A DNA stretch of 64,000 bases from Orobanche coerulescens (GCA_033398695.1 CM065814.1:19154358-19218357); one strand, 5' to 3'. Positions 34,842 through 47,681 are shown, counted from the first letter of the stretch. Notes: generated from the sequence alone by a model not told the origin. Numbers and translations are program-made.

Positions 34842-36496
34842 CAGAGTGCAGAAATATCCGCAGTGTGTGCCGATTGTGAACAGTAACTGGCTGCCAGAGC
34901 CACTGAGACAGTAACAAGCAGTTGTATGAATTTTCGTAAGAGAAACTTTTCCTTTCACTTTCATAAATCATGAACTTGAATAGTGTTGCACTAGTGAGTG
35001 CTTTATATTGAATATTGTTGAATGGAACTGCAAAATGATTGGGTATTGATTCTTTCTCCTTTTTTTTTCGCTTTCTCTGTAAATGGCAGAATATTCCTCT
35101 GACGAAATACACATTTATGCATGTCTATGCCTGTTTGAGAAACTATTAATTTTTATGACTAATTCTAGTGGAATTTAATTGATATAAAACTAAAAGTATA
35201 AGGGGGGTATAGTGATACAATTGAGAGTCTGAAGTGATATTTGCTCTATATATTTTATGATGTTTTTGGACCAATAGTTTTATAGTACCTATTGCCATGG
35301 TCGCTGGATAGTTCCATCACATGATTAATTTATCTAAGCATAATTCCTGTTGGCATCTTTGACGAATTAGCAGTATAAGCATCAATCTTATATATGGGGG
35401 AAAATGAAAGCCCACAGTTGCTTTTGGTAAGGTAGACTAGATGAAGAGGTGTCCATGGCCTTTTTTCCGACCGAGCATATCTCGTTAAGCTCCTACACTT
35501 TGATATAACTTTGATGGTTTAAACCTTCTACACAGTAACTCTGTTCAGAAACTTCAGAAAATGATGGAACAAGCTCCCGAATTTTCGTGTAGATTTACTA
35601 GTTACTACTAGCACCCAGTGGTTCTATATTGAATACTACTCCTTGGCTCAGTAACCTGGTCTATTATTAGTGCTATGAGATCTTGCTTCCGCTCATTATC
35701 CACTCAATATTCATGTAACCCGGAGCGCGCACACACAAAAAACAAAAGGAAACTCGCAATCATTTGATCCATAAATCATTTCTAAAATCTGCATACCTGC
35801 AATTGATTATATAACAATATATGGGTACTTGGTGTTTTGAGAGAACTTATTTAGCTTCAGCGTGTAGTCCAACTTATTTCACACTTTTATACAAAAATTC
35901 TTTGTCGTTCCATGCAATCCGTTGCAAAATGGAGTTGCCACTTTAATGCTCTGTGAGGTGTAGCTACAACTGGTTGAAAATTTTGGTGAGTTTTGGACAA
36001 GGCATACAAAGGAGAGACGCTGATCGGACATGAACTTAAGAATCATATGTACTCCTTAGTGATATATTTGTATTTTATATATATATAACTCATTACAAGG
36101 ACAAGTTTCGTTTCCGGAAAGTGAAGGCCCTATTTATTTTGTTCATGTTTATTTCGAATGTGTATGGATTTTGATTATTTTTTCGTGTTTTTTTAGTAGT
36201 ATATCTTATAGTTTATGGGTATGTCTTAGTTTTAGGACTAGTTAATTCAAATTGATTTGTTTGATCGTATTTTGTTGGAAGGAGGTGTGAAGTGAAGGCA
36301 ATGGCCGAGCAGTGTACGACATAGAAGAGAATATTCGGCGTTTGGCAGAAGCAGAAGATGATTAAGTCCGCCCAATAGACCGGGTACTGCTCGGAGAGGC
36401 AGGACACACCAGACAGAACACACCTCAGAAAGAACACAAAAAAAGAAAAAGAAAAAGGAGAAGAGAGTGTGACTGTGAGGGAGGATGCACCAGGAT
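34842..36496. other. Noncoding stretch downstream of the BTB relic
   Basis: The first 300 bp may be the old 3' untranslated region. Beyond that I see no gene, RNA or recognisable transposon. Short chance ORFs have no family features. Confidence 0.4.
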
Positions 36497-36816
36497 TAGG
36501 ACAGCAACCAAAACGAGCCGCTCGCGAGTAGGCCAAATAAAAGCTCGACTGAATCTCAATTTGAGAGCTCGCAAGCTGAAACTCGAGCTTGCAAATAACC
36601 GGCTCGCGAGCGTATCAATTATTTGTTTTTCTAAATTGTAAGATTTTATATAAAAAATAAAAATGCTCACGAGCCAGTCACGAACGCTCGAAAATGTTGC
36701 TCGAGTTGAGCTCAAGCTCAAATTTTGCAGCTAGATAGAGTTCGACTTTGAGTGAATAGTACGAACCTGACTCATTAATGCCGAAACTCAACTCGACTTG
36801 ACTTGTTTGCAACCCT
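36497..36816. mobile_element. Probable hAT-type MITE rich in GAGCTCGAG-like motifs
   Basis: Left end TAGGACAGCAACCAAAACGAG and right end CTTGTTTGCAACCCTA form imperfect inverted termini. Subterminal CTCGCGAG, GCTCGCAAG and GAGCTCAAGCTC motifs are typical of GAGC-rich plant hAT MITEs. No clean 8 bp duplication is seen. Confidence 0.45.
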
Positions 36817-37179
36817 AACCCTCCTCCTCTTCCTTGCTTTCTCAGATTTTATGTCCAGTTTTATTATTTAGAATAGTTCCATTTGTTTCCCTTTTATCCT
36901 TTGTTAGATGTGAAACCAAATTGTCAGATGACATAAAATTGAAGTTCAAATATTTTATTAAAAAAATATGTTCAACTATTATGACATGTCATAATTTTAT
37001 ATTTTATCTAAAAAATCAAATTAAAAAAATATTGTTATGTCAAGTCAGTCCTATTAATGTTAACCTAACTTATTACCATTAAACTATATATACACATTTT
37101 TTCTTAAATAGAATATGGAACAAATATTTTGAAAAAAACTTATACATGTCACCAATTATTTACGACAAAATATTTTTTA
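36817..37179. other. AT-rich noncoding DNA
   Basis: No gene or element is recognised between the two MITEs. Confidence 0.4.
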
Positions 37180-37435
37180 CTCCCTCCATCTCACTAATAT
37201 TGTCCCATTTTGATTTTTTGCGGTCAATAATTTTCAAATTTATCCATGAATTAATCTCAAACTATAATGGTAAAATATTTAATGAAATTATATTATGAAA
37301 CTTTAGATTGTGAAGTTTTATAATATAATTTTGTTAAATATTTTACCATTATAGTTTGAAATTAATTCGTAGTTAAACTTGAAAATTATTGAAAGCAAAA
37401 GTTCAAAATGAGACAATATTAGTGGAATGTGGGAG
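37180..37435. mobile_element. Stowaway MITE, 256 bp
   Basis: The termini are CTCCCTCCATCTCACTAATA and, in reverse complement, CTCCCACATTCCACTAATA. It is flanked by TA on both sides (37178-37179 and 37436-37437). The two halves are largely complementary and would form a long hairpin (TAATGGTAAAATATTT pairs across the centre). Confidence 0.88.
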
Positions 37436-38394
37436 TAATAAATTGTGTATTACATGACTTGTAAATGTTATTAAAGAGTGAAAAGAATTGATAAGTTAAG
37501 CTATAATAAAAGAATTTATAATTAATATTACTAGAAATATATTTGTAATTTTTTAAAATAATATAAAATTCACATGTTACTAAAAAAATATTTCATGAAT
37601 ATTACAACATATTGTAAAAATCTAAGAATTATTCATTCAAAAAATATTTATAATAGCTTGAAAAATATTTCAAATATCTAACTATCAATGACTAAAATCA
37701 AATTATATATAGAAACCGGCCAATATTTCAAAAATAAATAATAAAAAAATGTATAAACTGTACTTTTTCAAATACTAGATAATCTTCTTTAATCAAATGA
37801 ATAAATATAATTATAAATATATATGTCTAAGAGAAATAATTAATTTTGAGCAGGTAACAACATGATCTAATTATTTGTGACAGAATGTCTGCCGCATGCA
37901 TCTAACAGTGTTAATATTTAGAACGGATATAGATAAGAGTATTATTATTTTTAATCACATTTTGTATATCCTATCGACATTACTCAGATCATATTTTATA
38001 GGTTTTCTTCAATTGATAATTAGTGACTGGATTTTTAGCTGGAAACCGCTTTTAGTCGATGAACCTAATTGAGAATTATACTCAAACTTGTCTGCAAACA
38101 ATTCATATAAGTTGTATTCAAATAAAACTACTTGCCGTAACATTGTGCCTACGAGCCAATCATAATTTAAATTGTAATACACTTAGTCTTATAGGATTTA
38201 ATGTTTTAGAACTTGTCCACGAGCAGTTTAAATTTTAGTCCAAGTCTTGAAGATAAGATCATCCAACAGAAGACTTGAAGACAACTTTATGCTTTAAAAT
38301 GGTTTTGGCATTATCAAAAAGAAGAAAATTATTGGGAAAAATACCCCAAAGTGTTTTGGTAAATGCACCCAACAGTTTATCCCTACAGCGTAAC
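37436..38394. other. AT-rich noncoding DNA
   Basis: Many short A/T runs; no gene or complete element is recognised. Confidence 0.4.
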
Positions 38395-38970
38395 TAGAGG
38401 TGCCCAAAACGACCCAACCCGCCAGGTCGACCCGCCGACCCGGACCCGGCTGACACGTGCAGGACCCAGACCCGGCTGACCCGTCGACCCGGACCCGTGG
38501 TATACATGGGTGGGGTCCGGGTCTAGGTTTTGCCTACCCGCCGGGTCCGACCCGTCGACCCGGCAGAAAATTAAAAAAAAAAAATGTGGCCGTTAGACCC
38601 GGCGGGTCGAACGGCTAGTTCAGTTTTTTCCTTAAAAAAAAAATTCCTATCTATAAATACGTCACTACTCAACACATTTTTTTCACACCTTCAATATAAT
38701 CTATCTCTCAAACTCACATTGCTAATTGCTATACTAGTTAATCTCTCTCTTTTTTTTCACATTTAATCATTATGTCGAGTTCTGACAAGGCAAAAGGTAT
38801 TGCTACATCTCCCAAAAAATCCAAAATGTCTAAGTTCGAGCGAATGGGTCTTTGGGGCAAATCGAAGAAACCATATGGGATAATTATTCGGGAGCCCCAA
38901 AACCAAACTCCACTCGGTTTTGAAAATGAAAGTCAAGAACCTGAATATGATGCTATACATGAAAGTATCT

Positions 38971-40361
38971 CACTACTACAAAACAGACATTTAACATCGG
39001 TTTTTTTGGACATTTAACATCGGTTTTGGAACCGATGTTAAATGTCGCGATGTTAAAATTAACATCGGTTTCTAATAACCGATGTTAAACTTCGATTTTA
39101 ACATCGGTTGTTATAACAACCGATGTTAATTTTAATATCGCGATATTTAACATCGGTTCTGGGACAACCGATGTTAAATTTCGCAATTTTAAAATTTTAT
39201 CGGACCGCGCCCAACCCAGTCCCAACCCAGACACTCGCCCCAACCACCCGCACCAGCCCCCCGCACAGCCCCACCAACCTACAACAAATACCATTAAATT
39301 TCGTTGTTGGTGGGTTTCGAACTCACCACCTCTTGCTTGTGGAAGTGTGATATTACCACTCCGCCAGATGAACTTCTTGTATATTTTTTGCTATGTGATA
39401 TATTTATATACTATATACATATATAAATTTATATAAATATAGATAATTTAATATATATATATATATATATATATATTAACATATCGAAAATTTATTTTTT
39501 TTTAAAAAATCTAGAATATTAATATTAAAAGTCGGATGTTTTTATTTAAAGCTCGAAAATAAAAAATAAAAAATTAAAAAATATGGATCTGATTTATAAT
39601 TAATATTTAATCTGTTTTTTTTATTTTTAGATTTTTTTGTAAAAATATAAAATAGTTTTTTATGAAAAGTAAAAAAATTACAAAAACAAAAACTAGCAGG
39701 TTTTTAAAAATATATATAATAATTCAATTTTTATTTATTTATAAAAAATAATATTTCACTTTTTTTTTCAAAACTTTAAATAAAAACATCCAATTTTTAT
39801 TTTCTATTTTCGAACTTTAAATAAAAACATCCGATTTTTATTTTTTATTTTTGAACTAATGTTTATTTTTTATTTTCGAACTTTAAATAAAAACTTATAA
39901 TTTTTACCTCTTATTTTTGAACAATAAATATAAACATCGAATTTATAATATTAATATTCCGGATTTTTTTAAAAAAAATAAAGTTTCGATCTTTTTAAAA
40001 AAAGTTCCATATTTTTTAAAAATTTTAACATCGGTTTTAGTATAACTGATGTTAAATTTTTTAAAAAATATGAATCTTTTTTTAAAACAATGGAAACTTT
40101 ATTTAAAAATTAACATCGGTTTTTCTAAAAACCGATGTTAAATTAAAAATTAACATCGGTTTTTCTAAACCGATGTGAAATGGATTAATTTAACATCAGT
40201 TTTTTTAAAAACCGATGTTAATTGTTAATTTAACATCGGTTTTTAGCAGAACCGATGTTAATTTGTTTTAAAATTTTCAATTATGCCATCAAGATTTTAA
40301 CATCGGTTTTTACAAAACCGATGTTAAACGAGCGATGTTGAATGTCTTTTTTGTAGTAGTG
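38971..40361. mobile_element. Non-autonomous CACTA element, 1391 bp
   Basis: Ends are CACTACTACAAAA and TTTTTTGTAGTAGTG, with a 3 bp duplication TCT (38968-38970 and 40362-40364). Subterminal zones (38994-39180 and 40025-40330) hold about 20 copies of TTAACATCGGTT in both orientations, often as inverted pairs. This is the array that a CACTA transposase normally binds. The middle is AT-rich, with no transposase, a (TA)n run near 39445-39475 and a tRNA-like segment. Confidence 0.93.
39305..39372 (-). other. tRNA-like segment inside the CACTA element
   Basis: On the minus strand TCTGGCGGAGTGGTAATATC resembles box A, and GTGAGTTCGAAACCCACC resembles box B with a T-arm stem. It could be a SINE head or an old tRNA copy carried by the CACTA element. 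It is not a convincing functional tRNA. Confidence 0.45.
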
Positions 40362-41767
40362 TCTATTACGGTAGTACAACAACTACCAGTGAAGAAGAAG
40401 TTGATCTCCGGGGATTTCGACGTGTCCCGAATCGTCAACAACTGCAAAACATTGACGAAGAAATGGACCATGAAATCGATGAAGCTATGTTAAATCAAAC
40501 ATATGCAACGTTCGAGCGCACTCTTCATGGCGTACCATCTCCGACGCAAAAATCAAAGTCGAAGCGTCCTGTGGCAAGCCAAGCTGAAGAAGAACCTCCT
40601 TATGTTGAAGAGTTATCGTCCGAGGAGGAAGAAACTGTAAAAGGAAGAGGAAGCAAGAAAACTAAAGCGAGAAAGAAGCATGTCCCTATTGCAGAAAAGA
40701 GACCGGTATCCGAACTTTTTTCAAAACACTTTAAAAAGGAAAAAATGTCGGATGGTTCGATGAAGGTATCTTGCAACTACTACTCGGAAGAGTATCCGTA
40801 TAAAGCCGGGAATGAATATGGAAATTTTAAAAGGCATTTTGAGAATAACCATGCCTCGGTCCACGGAGAACAAAAGTCATAAAGTCAACTCAACTTCCAA
40901 CCTTCAACTGGAGCCGGGCCAGCCGACAATCAAGGTATGTCTGAATATCAACTTTATAAATATAATGAAAAAAATGCTAGAGAACAAATTTCAAAATTAG
41001 GTGCACAAGAATCATTACCTTTTAATTTTGCGGATAGTACGGGTTGGGAATACAGGATGCAAAATGCCTATAATCCTGCTATTAAAAGAATTCCACATAC
41101 CACAATGACTAGACAAGTAGTATACTTAGCCAAACAACATAAACTTGCACTACGAGTGTAACACCCCAATCTAGGCGGCTACTACAGTGCCGTGGAACCT
41201 CAACTAGGACCCACCAGGCGAATGAAAATTAATGAATTAAATAATATAATTGTAGTACCGAACCACATTATATTACCAAATACTCCGATGAGGAGCTTAA
41301 GTACAATACACCAGGACAATACAGAATACTAGTATATTTTATATGAAGATAAAATACACCACCCTGAATGAATAAACATCCCAAACGGAATTTGCAGCGG
41401 AAATACAAATGAAGAGAAACAAGAATGACTGAAAGGACTGGGCCCCCCTACTAGTATCACTGGGACTCCTCGCCGTCAATGTTCTCTTCCCGTGCTTTTG
41501 CCTTGCCAGGACCTGAAAACAATATCCCCCAACGGGGTCAGTTACACAGAACAACAATCCTCAAGGGTTGAATATACACAATCATGATATATCTCAATTA
41601 TGAAATATCCTGTAGTTATGAATTTAAGCTGAAGAGGGGCATCGTAGTACGCCCGTAATGGTATGTGCATGTGCACAAGACGAGTGACCGGACACACCCG
41701 TCCTTGTACCTAATTAGTCTCACGGAGGTACGTTACCGTGTGCACAGTCCATTGTGTCGGTGAACCC

Positions 41768-42182
41768 TGATAAGTGTCAGTTTTATAGTTCGAAAGAGAA
41801 ACCGTCTTTTTAAGGAAAATCGAATCTACACAACATAATAAGTAAATTCATCCTATGATCTCTTATACATCTTCTATAACTAATGATGAGCTAATTTTGT
41901 AATCCCAACTATTTCATTATATCTTTTATTAATCTATTATTAGTGCAAATCTTTTATTTCCTTGAATATTAGAACTATTATTGCATTTTCTTTGCAATTA
42001 TTAAACCAAACTCTTAAATTGTGTGTTTCAATCATATATATCTCTGTAACAAATAGACTAATAGTGTATAATTCAACATATAACCAAACTTCCTCGTGGG
42101 ATCGATAAACCGGACTCAAAAAGTCCACTTACTACTTGATACGATATCGTGCACTTGCGATAGTTACACTAAAGACGTGTCA
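41768..42182 (+). repeat. E7 5' LTR with internal deletion, 415 bp
   Basis: It matches the first 20 and last roughly 393 bases of the 3' LTR. The missing 1195 bp correspond to 51156-52350, between two GTTTTATA direct repeats, of which one remains. The TATA box is lost. Confidence 0.9.
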
Positions 42183-42186
42183 AGTT

Positions 42187-42206
42187 TTTGGCGCCGTTGC
42201 CGGGGA
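42187..42206 (+). other. E7 primer binding site (tRNA-Asp type)
   Basis: TGGCGCCGTTGCCGGGGA lies a few bases after the 5' LTR. It is the tRNA-Asp complement used by many Athila/Tat elements. Confidence 0.85.
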
Positions 42207-42282
42207 AGTATAAGTGTTATTTTGAAATATTACATTATTAACTATTGTTATAAATACAACTTTTTCTTTGTTGTAGATTCTC

Positions 42283-43797
42283 TTGTCTATGCGAAGGACG
42301 TACAATCGCGATTTAGTTTCACTAGATCCCGAGATCGAAGCCACATTCAGAAGAAGGCGAAGAGAACAAAAGAAAAACATTATTTCTTCACCATCAATGG
42401 CGGACGAACCAAACCCACGTCTCCCCCAAGGAAACGATAACGAAAGAATTCTTCCGGTAGGGGGAATACCTAATGTTCAAAACATTCAACATCAACATCA
42501 TCCTATTATGACGGAAATAGATGAAGATAACATGCTATTTGGGGAATTCATGAACCCCCCATCTTTGAGCATACAATCAAGTGTGATCTATCCACCATTT
42601 GGAGTGGACAATTTTCAAATTCGCCCCGATGTCATCAATCTCTTCTCCAACAACAACTCATTCTATGAAAAAAACGACGAGAATCCATATCTCCATATTA
42701 ACCGTTTTGTGGAGATTTGTGGAAATTTCAAATATCAAAATGTAAATAACGAGGCGATCAAAATGAGACTTTTCGTGCACACTTTGAAGGACAGAGCAAG
42801 AGAATGGCTAGATACTTTGCCACCACGAAGCATAACAAATTGGCCCGAATTTGTTCAAAAATTCACCACTAAATACTTTCCACCAATAAAAGTGGCGAAA
42901 CTCAAATACGAAATCTCTACATTTCGTCAACAAGATTCAGAGTCATTCCACGAAGCATGGGAGAGATACAAAGATATGCTACGAAAATGTCCTAACCATG
43001 GTTTCAATTTGGGAGCACAAGTCAATTACTTCTATTCTGTAATTTTACCTACATGCCGATCCAATGTCGATTCATCATCAAATGGCTCACTTGGCAACAA
43101 AACTATGAAAGCGGCTTATAATCTTTTTGAGGTTATAAGTGAACAAAGTGCAAGATGGCCAGACAGAAATATCCAAAAGAAACCAAATAGTATTTTTGAA
43201 GTGGATTCTTATTCACTTATGTTGGCAAAAATTGAAGCTCTATCAAAGAAAGTCGAGAACATGTCTTTTTCAACTCCTCAATCTGTGAAGACGGTGCAAA
43301 CTCCACAAGTTTCAGCTTTTTCATGTGAAATTTGTGGAGCAACTCACAACAGCACTATCTGTCCCTTAGTGCAACAGGAGCAGTCACCACCACTACCAGA
43401 ACAAGTGGCGTATGCTCAGAATTTCCAAAGGCAAGCATACAATCCTTACGGGCCAACATACAATCCAGGGTACAAAAATCATCCAAATTTTTCTTATGCA
43501 AACAACAACAATGTGTTGAATCCAACGCATCAAGAGAAGAAGTCTGGGTGGGAAAAAGCAATCACGAAGCTAGTTGAACAACAACTGAAGTATCAACAAC
43601 GGAATGATGCTTCAATTAAAAATCTGGAGACACAAGTTGGCCAAATGACCAAAATACTTTCAGAAAGATCTCATGGCATGTTACCTAGCAATACTGAGGT
43701 AAATCCAAGGGAAAATGTCCAAGCTATCACAACAAGAAGTGGAGTGCAGTTGCCTGAAATTTCTATGGAAAATCATCTGGAAAAACCAAAAAAATAA
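42283..43797 (+). CDS. E7 gag
   Basis: 504-codon open frame. A basic N-terminus (MSMRRTYNRDLVSLDPEIEATFRRRRREQKK) is followed by the gag domain (YLHINRFVEICGNFKYQ, KMRLFVHTLKDRAREWLDTLP, WPEFVQKFTTKYFPP, FHEAWERYKDMLRKCPNHG). A CCHC-like finger CEICGATHNSTICP lies near residue 350, with a coiled stretch (KLVEQQLKYQQRNDASIKNLETQVGQMTKIL) after it. The start could also be a later Met. The frame ends in an A-rich run (about 43785-43797), where the next gag-protease frame overlaps; this may be an indel rather than a designed frameshift. Confidence 0.88.
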   Translation: MSMRRTYNRDLVSLDPEIEATFRRRRREQKKNIISSPSMADEPNPRLPQGNDNERILPVGGIPNVQNIQHQHHPIMTEIDEDNMLFGEFMNPPSLSIQSSVIYPPFGVDNFQIRPDVINLFSNNNSFYEKNDENPYLHINRFVEICGNFKYQNVNNEAIKMRLFVHTLKDRAREWLDTLPPRSITNWPEFVQKFTTKYFPPIKVAKLKYEISTFRQQDSESFHEAWERYKDMLRKCPNHGFNLGAQVNYFYSVILPTCRSNVDSSSNGSLGNKTMKAAYNLFEVISEQSARWPDRNIQKKPNSIFEVDSYSLMLAKIEALSKKVENMSFSTPQSVKTVQTPQVSAFSCEICGATHNSTICPLVQQEQSPPLPEQVAYAQNFQRQAYNPYGPTYNPGYKNHPNFSYANNNNVLNPTHQEKKSGWEKAITKLVEQQLKYQQRNDASIKNLETQVGQMTKILSERSHGMLPSNTEVNPRENVQAITTRSGVQLPEISMENHLEKPKK

Positions 43798-44330
43798 ACA
43801 AAATCAAGAATCAGAAAAAGAATCTGAATCAGGACCTTCATCTCAAAAAGGTCCAGTTGCTACAAAATCTTATGTTCCACCTATCCCATTTCCTCAACGG
43901 TTGAAGAATCACAAGCTCGATGCTCAATTCGGGAAATTCTTGGAAATTTTCAAAAAGATACACATCAACATACCTTTTGCCGATGCTCTAGCACAAATGC
44001 CAAGCTATGCCAAATTTATGAAAGATATTCTTTCCAACAAACGAAGGCTTGAAGAATATGAAACTGTCATGCTAACAGAGGAATGTAGCACAATACTATA
44101 AAAGAAGTTGCCACCCAAGCTATAAGATCCGGGAACTTTCACAATCCCGTGTACAATTGGTGAAGTGAATTTTGGCAAAGCTCTTTATGATTTAGGGGCA
44201 AGTATCAACTTGATGCCCCTGTCAATTTTCAACAAACTGAACTTGGGAGAAGCAAAAGCAACAACAGTTTCACTACAATTAGCTGATCGGTCAATCAAAT
44301 ATCCACGTGGGATAATAGAAGATGTGCAAG
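43715..44330 (+). pseudogene. E7 gag-protease linker and protease, broken
   Basis: In a different frame from gag: PPIPFPQRLKNHKLDAQFGKFLEIFKKIHINIPFADALAQMPSYAKFMKDIL. Then stops at 44099 and near 44123, then TIPCTIGEVNFGKALYDLGASINLMPLS. In the last segment the protease site reads D-L-G-A, common in this lineage. A frameshift near 44320 separates it from the next frame. Confidence 0.75.
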
Positions 44331-47300
44331 GTCGATAAATTCATATTTCCAGCAGATTTTATCATCCTTGACATGGAAGAAGATCAGGATATTCCCATTA
44401 TTTTGGGACGACCATTTCTCGCAACCGGACGTGCTCTTATTGACGTCTATGAAGGAAAGCTAATTCTCAGAGTGGAAGACGAACATGTCATCTTCGATGT
44501 CCTAAAAACTTTGAATCATCCCTCCACAGATGATTATTGTCTAAGAATAGACGCAATTGAAGCCATGGTAAACAAGTCTTTGGAGAAGATTCTATCTAAA
44601 GATCCTCTTGAGACATGTATAGCAAATTGTCTAACCAGCATGGAAGAAGAATATCACTTGGCCGAAACAGTTAACTATCTAGAAGCACTACCGCCCTTAA
44701 GAAGGTATTCACATTTTGAAGAATTGGGGACAAGCTCCGCTAAACCCCTCCCTTCTTTACAAGAAGCTCCAATACTTGATCTCAAACCTCTACACACACA
44801 TTTGAGATACGCTTACTTGGGCATTTACTCTACACTTCCGGTCATCATATATAACATATTGACCGAACTTGAAGAAGGGAAATTACTAAGGGTATTGAGG
44901 AATCACAAAAGAGCAATTGGATGGACTATTTCGGATATTAGAGGAATAAGCCCCTCTATATGCACACACAAAATTTTGATGGAAGATGACTGCAAACCTT
45001 CAATTGAGCATCAACGACGTTTGAATCCAAACATGAAGGAAATTGTGAAAGTAGAGATTCTTAAATTACTTGACGCAGGAATCATTTATCCAATCTCAGA
45101 TAGTCCATGGGTGAGCCCTGTACATATGGTGTCCAAAAAGAGTGGAATCACAATCATAGAGAACGAGCAAAATGAACTTATACCAACACGACCCATCACA
45201 GGATGGAAAATGTGCATTGATTACAGGAAGCTCAACAAGACGACCAGAAAAGATCATTTTCCACTCCCATTTATTGATCAAATGCTCGATAGATTGGCGG
45301 GACATTCTTACTACTGTTTTCTCGACGGCTATTCAGGGTACAACCAAATCGTAATAGCCCCAGAAGACCAAGAGAAAACAACATTCACATGCCCTTATGG
45401 AACATTTACCTATAGAAGAATCCCATTCGGATTGTGCAATGCTCCAGCCACATTTCAGAGATGCATGATGTCAATATTCTCAGACATGGTTGAAAAATTC
45501 ATTGAAGTTTTCATGGACGATTTCTCGGTTTTCGGAGATACATTTGATAAATGCCTAAATCACTTAGGCATGGTCTTGGAAAGATGTGAAGACACAAATC
45601 TAGTTCTCAATTGGGAGAAATGTCACTTCATGGTCCATGAAGGAATTGTACTTGGCCATAGAATCTCACAACATGGAATAGAAGTCGATAAGGCAAAGAT
45701 CCAAGTGATTGCAAAACTTCCTCCACCAATTTTGGTGAAAGGAGTAAGGAGTTTTCTCGGGCATGCAGGATTTTATCGGAGGTTCATAAAAGATTTCTCA
45801 AAAATATCAAAACCTCTCTGTTCTTTGCTTGAGAAAGATACACCATTCCTTTTCACAAATGAATGCCACGTGGCCTTTGTAACTTTTAAGGATAAGCTTA
45901 CATCAACTCCAATCATCATTTCTCCAGATTGGACTATCCCATTCATTCTGATGTGCGATGCAAGTGATTATGCTGTGGGGGCCGTGCAGGGCCAGAAGAA
46001 GGACAAAATGATGCAAGTGATCCATTATGCTAGCCGGAATATGAATGATGCACAGCTGAACTACACAACAACTGAAAAAGAGATGCTCGCAGTAGTTTAT
46101 GCCTTTGATAAATTTCGTTCCTACTTATTGGGATCGAAAGTCATTGTCTACACTGATCATTCAACTTTGAAATATTTAATGACAAAGCAAGATGCTAAGT
46201 CAAGGCTAATCCGATGGGTCCTACTTATGCAAGAATTCAACATAGAAATCCGAGACAGAAAGGGAACAGAGAACCAAGTGGCGGATCATCTCTCACGACT
46301 AGACCAAAACAATGCTCAAGAGAAGGAAATAAATGAAGTATTTCCGAATGAACAACTGTTCCAAATCTCTAATGTGCAGGAAAAACAAAATGCACCATGG
46401 TATGCAGACATCGTCAATTTCCTTGTAAGTGGAATAATTCAACCAAATTTTTCCCATCATCAAAAGAAAAAATTCTTCTCCGAGTTGAAATACTATTACT
46501 GGGAAGATCCTCTATTGTTCAGACGAGGACCTGATCAAATCATCCGGATATGCATACCGGAAGAAGAAATGGAGAAGGTATTGGAAAAATGTCATTCCTC
46601 TCACTATGGAGGACATTTTGGGGCTTCAAAAACAGCAGCAAAAATTCTTGAAGCAGGATTCTATTGGCCCACTCTGTTCAAAGATGCACATACACTTATC
46701 TCTAAGTGTGACCGGTGCCAAAGACATGGAAACATGTCAAAAAGAAATGAAATGCCAATGAATTTCATCCTTGAAGTTGAAATCTTCGACGTTTGGGAAA
46801 TTGATTTCATGGGACCCTTTCCATCATTGTTCTCTAATGAATACATCCTTGTAGCTGTGGACTACGTAATTAAATGTGTGGAGGCTGTTGCATTACCAAC
46901 AAACGAAGCTAGAGTCGTGGTAAATTTTCTAAAGAAAAATATATTCACTTGCTTTGGAACTCCGAGAGTTATTATCAGTGATGGCGGATCTCATTTCTGC
47001 AATCACCAGGTTAAGGCTCTACTGACCAAATTCGGAGTAAAACACCGTGTCGCTACCTCTTATCACCCACAAACCAGTGGACAAGTCGAGGTCTCCAATC
47101 GTGAACTGAAACGTATACTTGAGATGACAGTCGACTCATCTCGGAAAGATTGGTCGAAAAAGCTGGATGATGCGCTCTGGGCTTACAGAACAGCTTATAA
47201 GACACCGATAGGCATGTCTTCATTTCGTTTGATTTTTGGAAAAGCCTGTCACCTGCCTGTAGAACTTGAACATCGAGCCTTTTGGGCTATAAAAAATTTA

Positions 47301-47681
47301 AACTTTGACGAACAGTTGGCTGGAAAGAAAAGGTTGCTGCAGTTAAATGAGTTGGATGAAATCCGACTCGACTCATATGAAAATGCCAAAATCTACAAAG
47401 AAAAAACAAAATGATGGCATGACAACAGAATTCTAAGAAGAGATTTTAAAGCAGGAGACCAAGTTCTCCTTTTTAATGCACGACTGCATCTGTTTCCGGG
47501 TAAGCTGCGATCACGATGGACGGGCCCATACACAATCAAAGAGGTGTTTTCTCATGGAGCTGTGAAGATTTATAATACAACCGACGAGAGTTTCAAAGTA
47601 AACGGCCAACGGTTAAATCCATATCTGGGAGGAGAATTCTCGACAGCAAAGTCAATCATAATACTGGAAATACCTAATTGA
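44322..47681 (+). pseudogene. E7 pol: protease end, RT, RNase H, integrase
   Basis: A 1030-codon open frame to 47414. It has the end of protease ([20 protein letters not shown]), RT ([64 protein letters not shown] with both catalytic Asp present), and RNase H ([49 protein letters not shown]). Integrase has [16 protein letters not shown]...[31 protein letters not shown] and [19 protein letters not shown] at 47412 sits where related proteins read Arg before WHD, an apparent CGA-to-TGA change. The same frame continues to 47681 with WTGPYTIKEVFSHGAVKI. It lacks a chromodomain. Confidence 0.9.

Larger units (their letters stand above)
38772..41155 (+). pseudogene. hAT transposase, N-terminal part with BED zinc finger
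   Basis: ATG at 38772 (MSSSDKAKGIATSPKKSKMS) runs to the CACTA junction at 38970. Coding resumes after 40364 with an acidic linker (PPYVEELSSEEEETVKGRG), a basic KKTKARKK patch and a BED-type finger: LFSKHFKKEKMSDGSMKVSCNYYSEEY...NFKRHFENNH. The second finger Cys appears as Tyr. A frameshift near 40880 precedes MSEYQLYKYNEKNAREQISKL and the core start LPFNFADSTGWEYRMQNAYNP...IPHTTMTRQVVYLAKQ, which is the region before the catalytic core in hAT transposases. The rest is lost at E6. Confidence 0.78.
38395..41156 (+). mobile_element. hAT transposon, 5' part, interrupted by CACTA and E6
   Basis: It begins TAGAGGTGCCCAAAACG, followed by dense GACCCG/CGGGTC subterminal motifs (38410-38565), the usual hAT layout. 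A transposase reading frame starts at 38772. It is split by a CACTA element at 38971 and cut off at 41156 where E6 inserted. The 3' part would lie beyond the window. Confidence 0.78.

Noticed and set aside
36213..36721. Short minus-strand ORFs with Ser/Leu/Phe-rich sequence
   Set aside because: No family features; they overlap a probable MITE and have no splice or promoter support.
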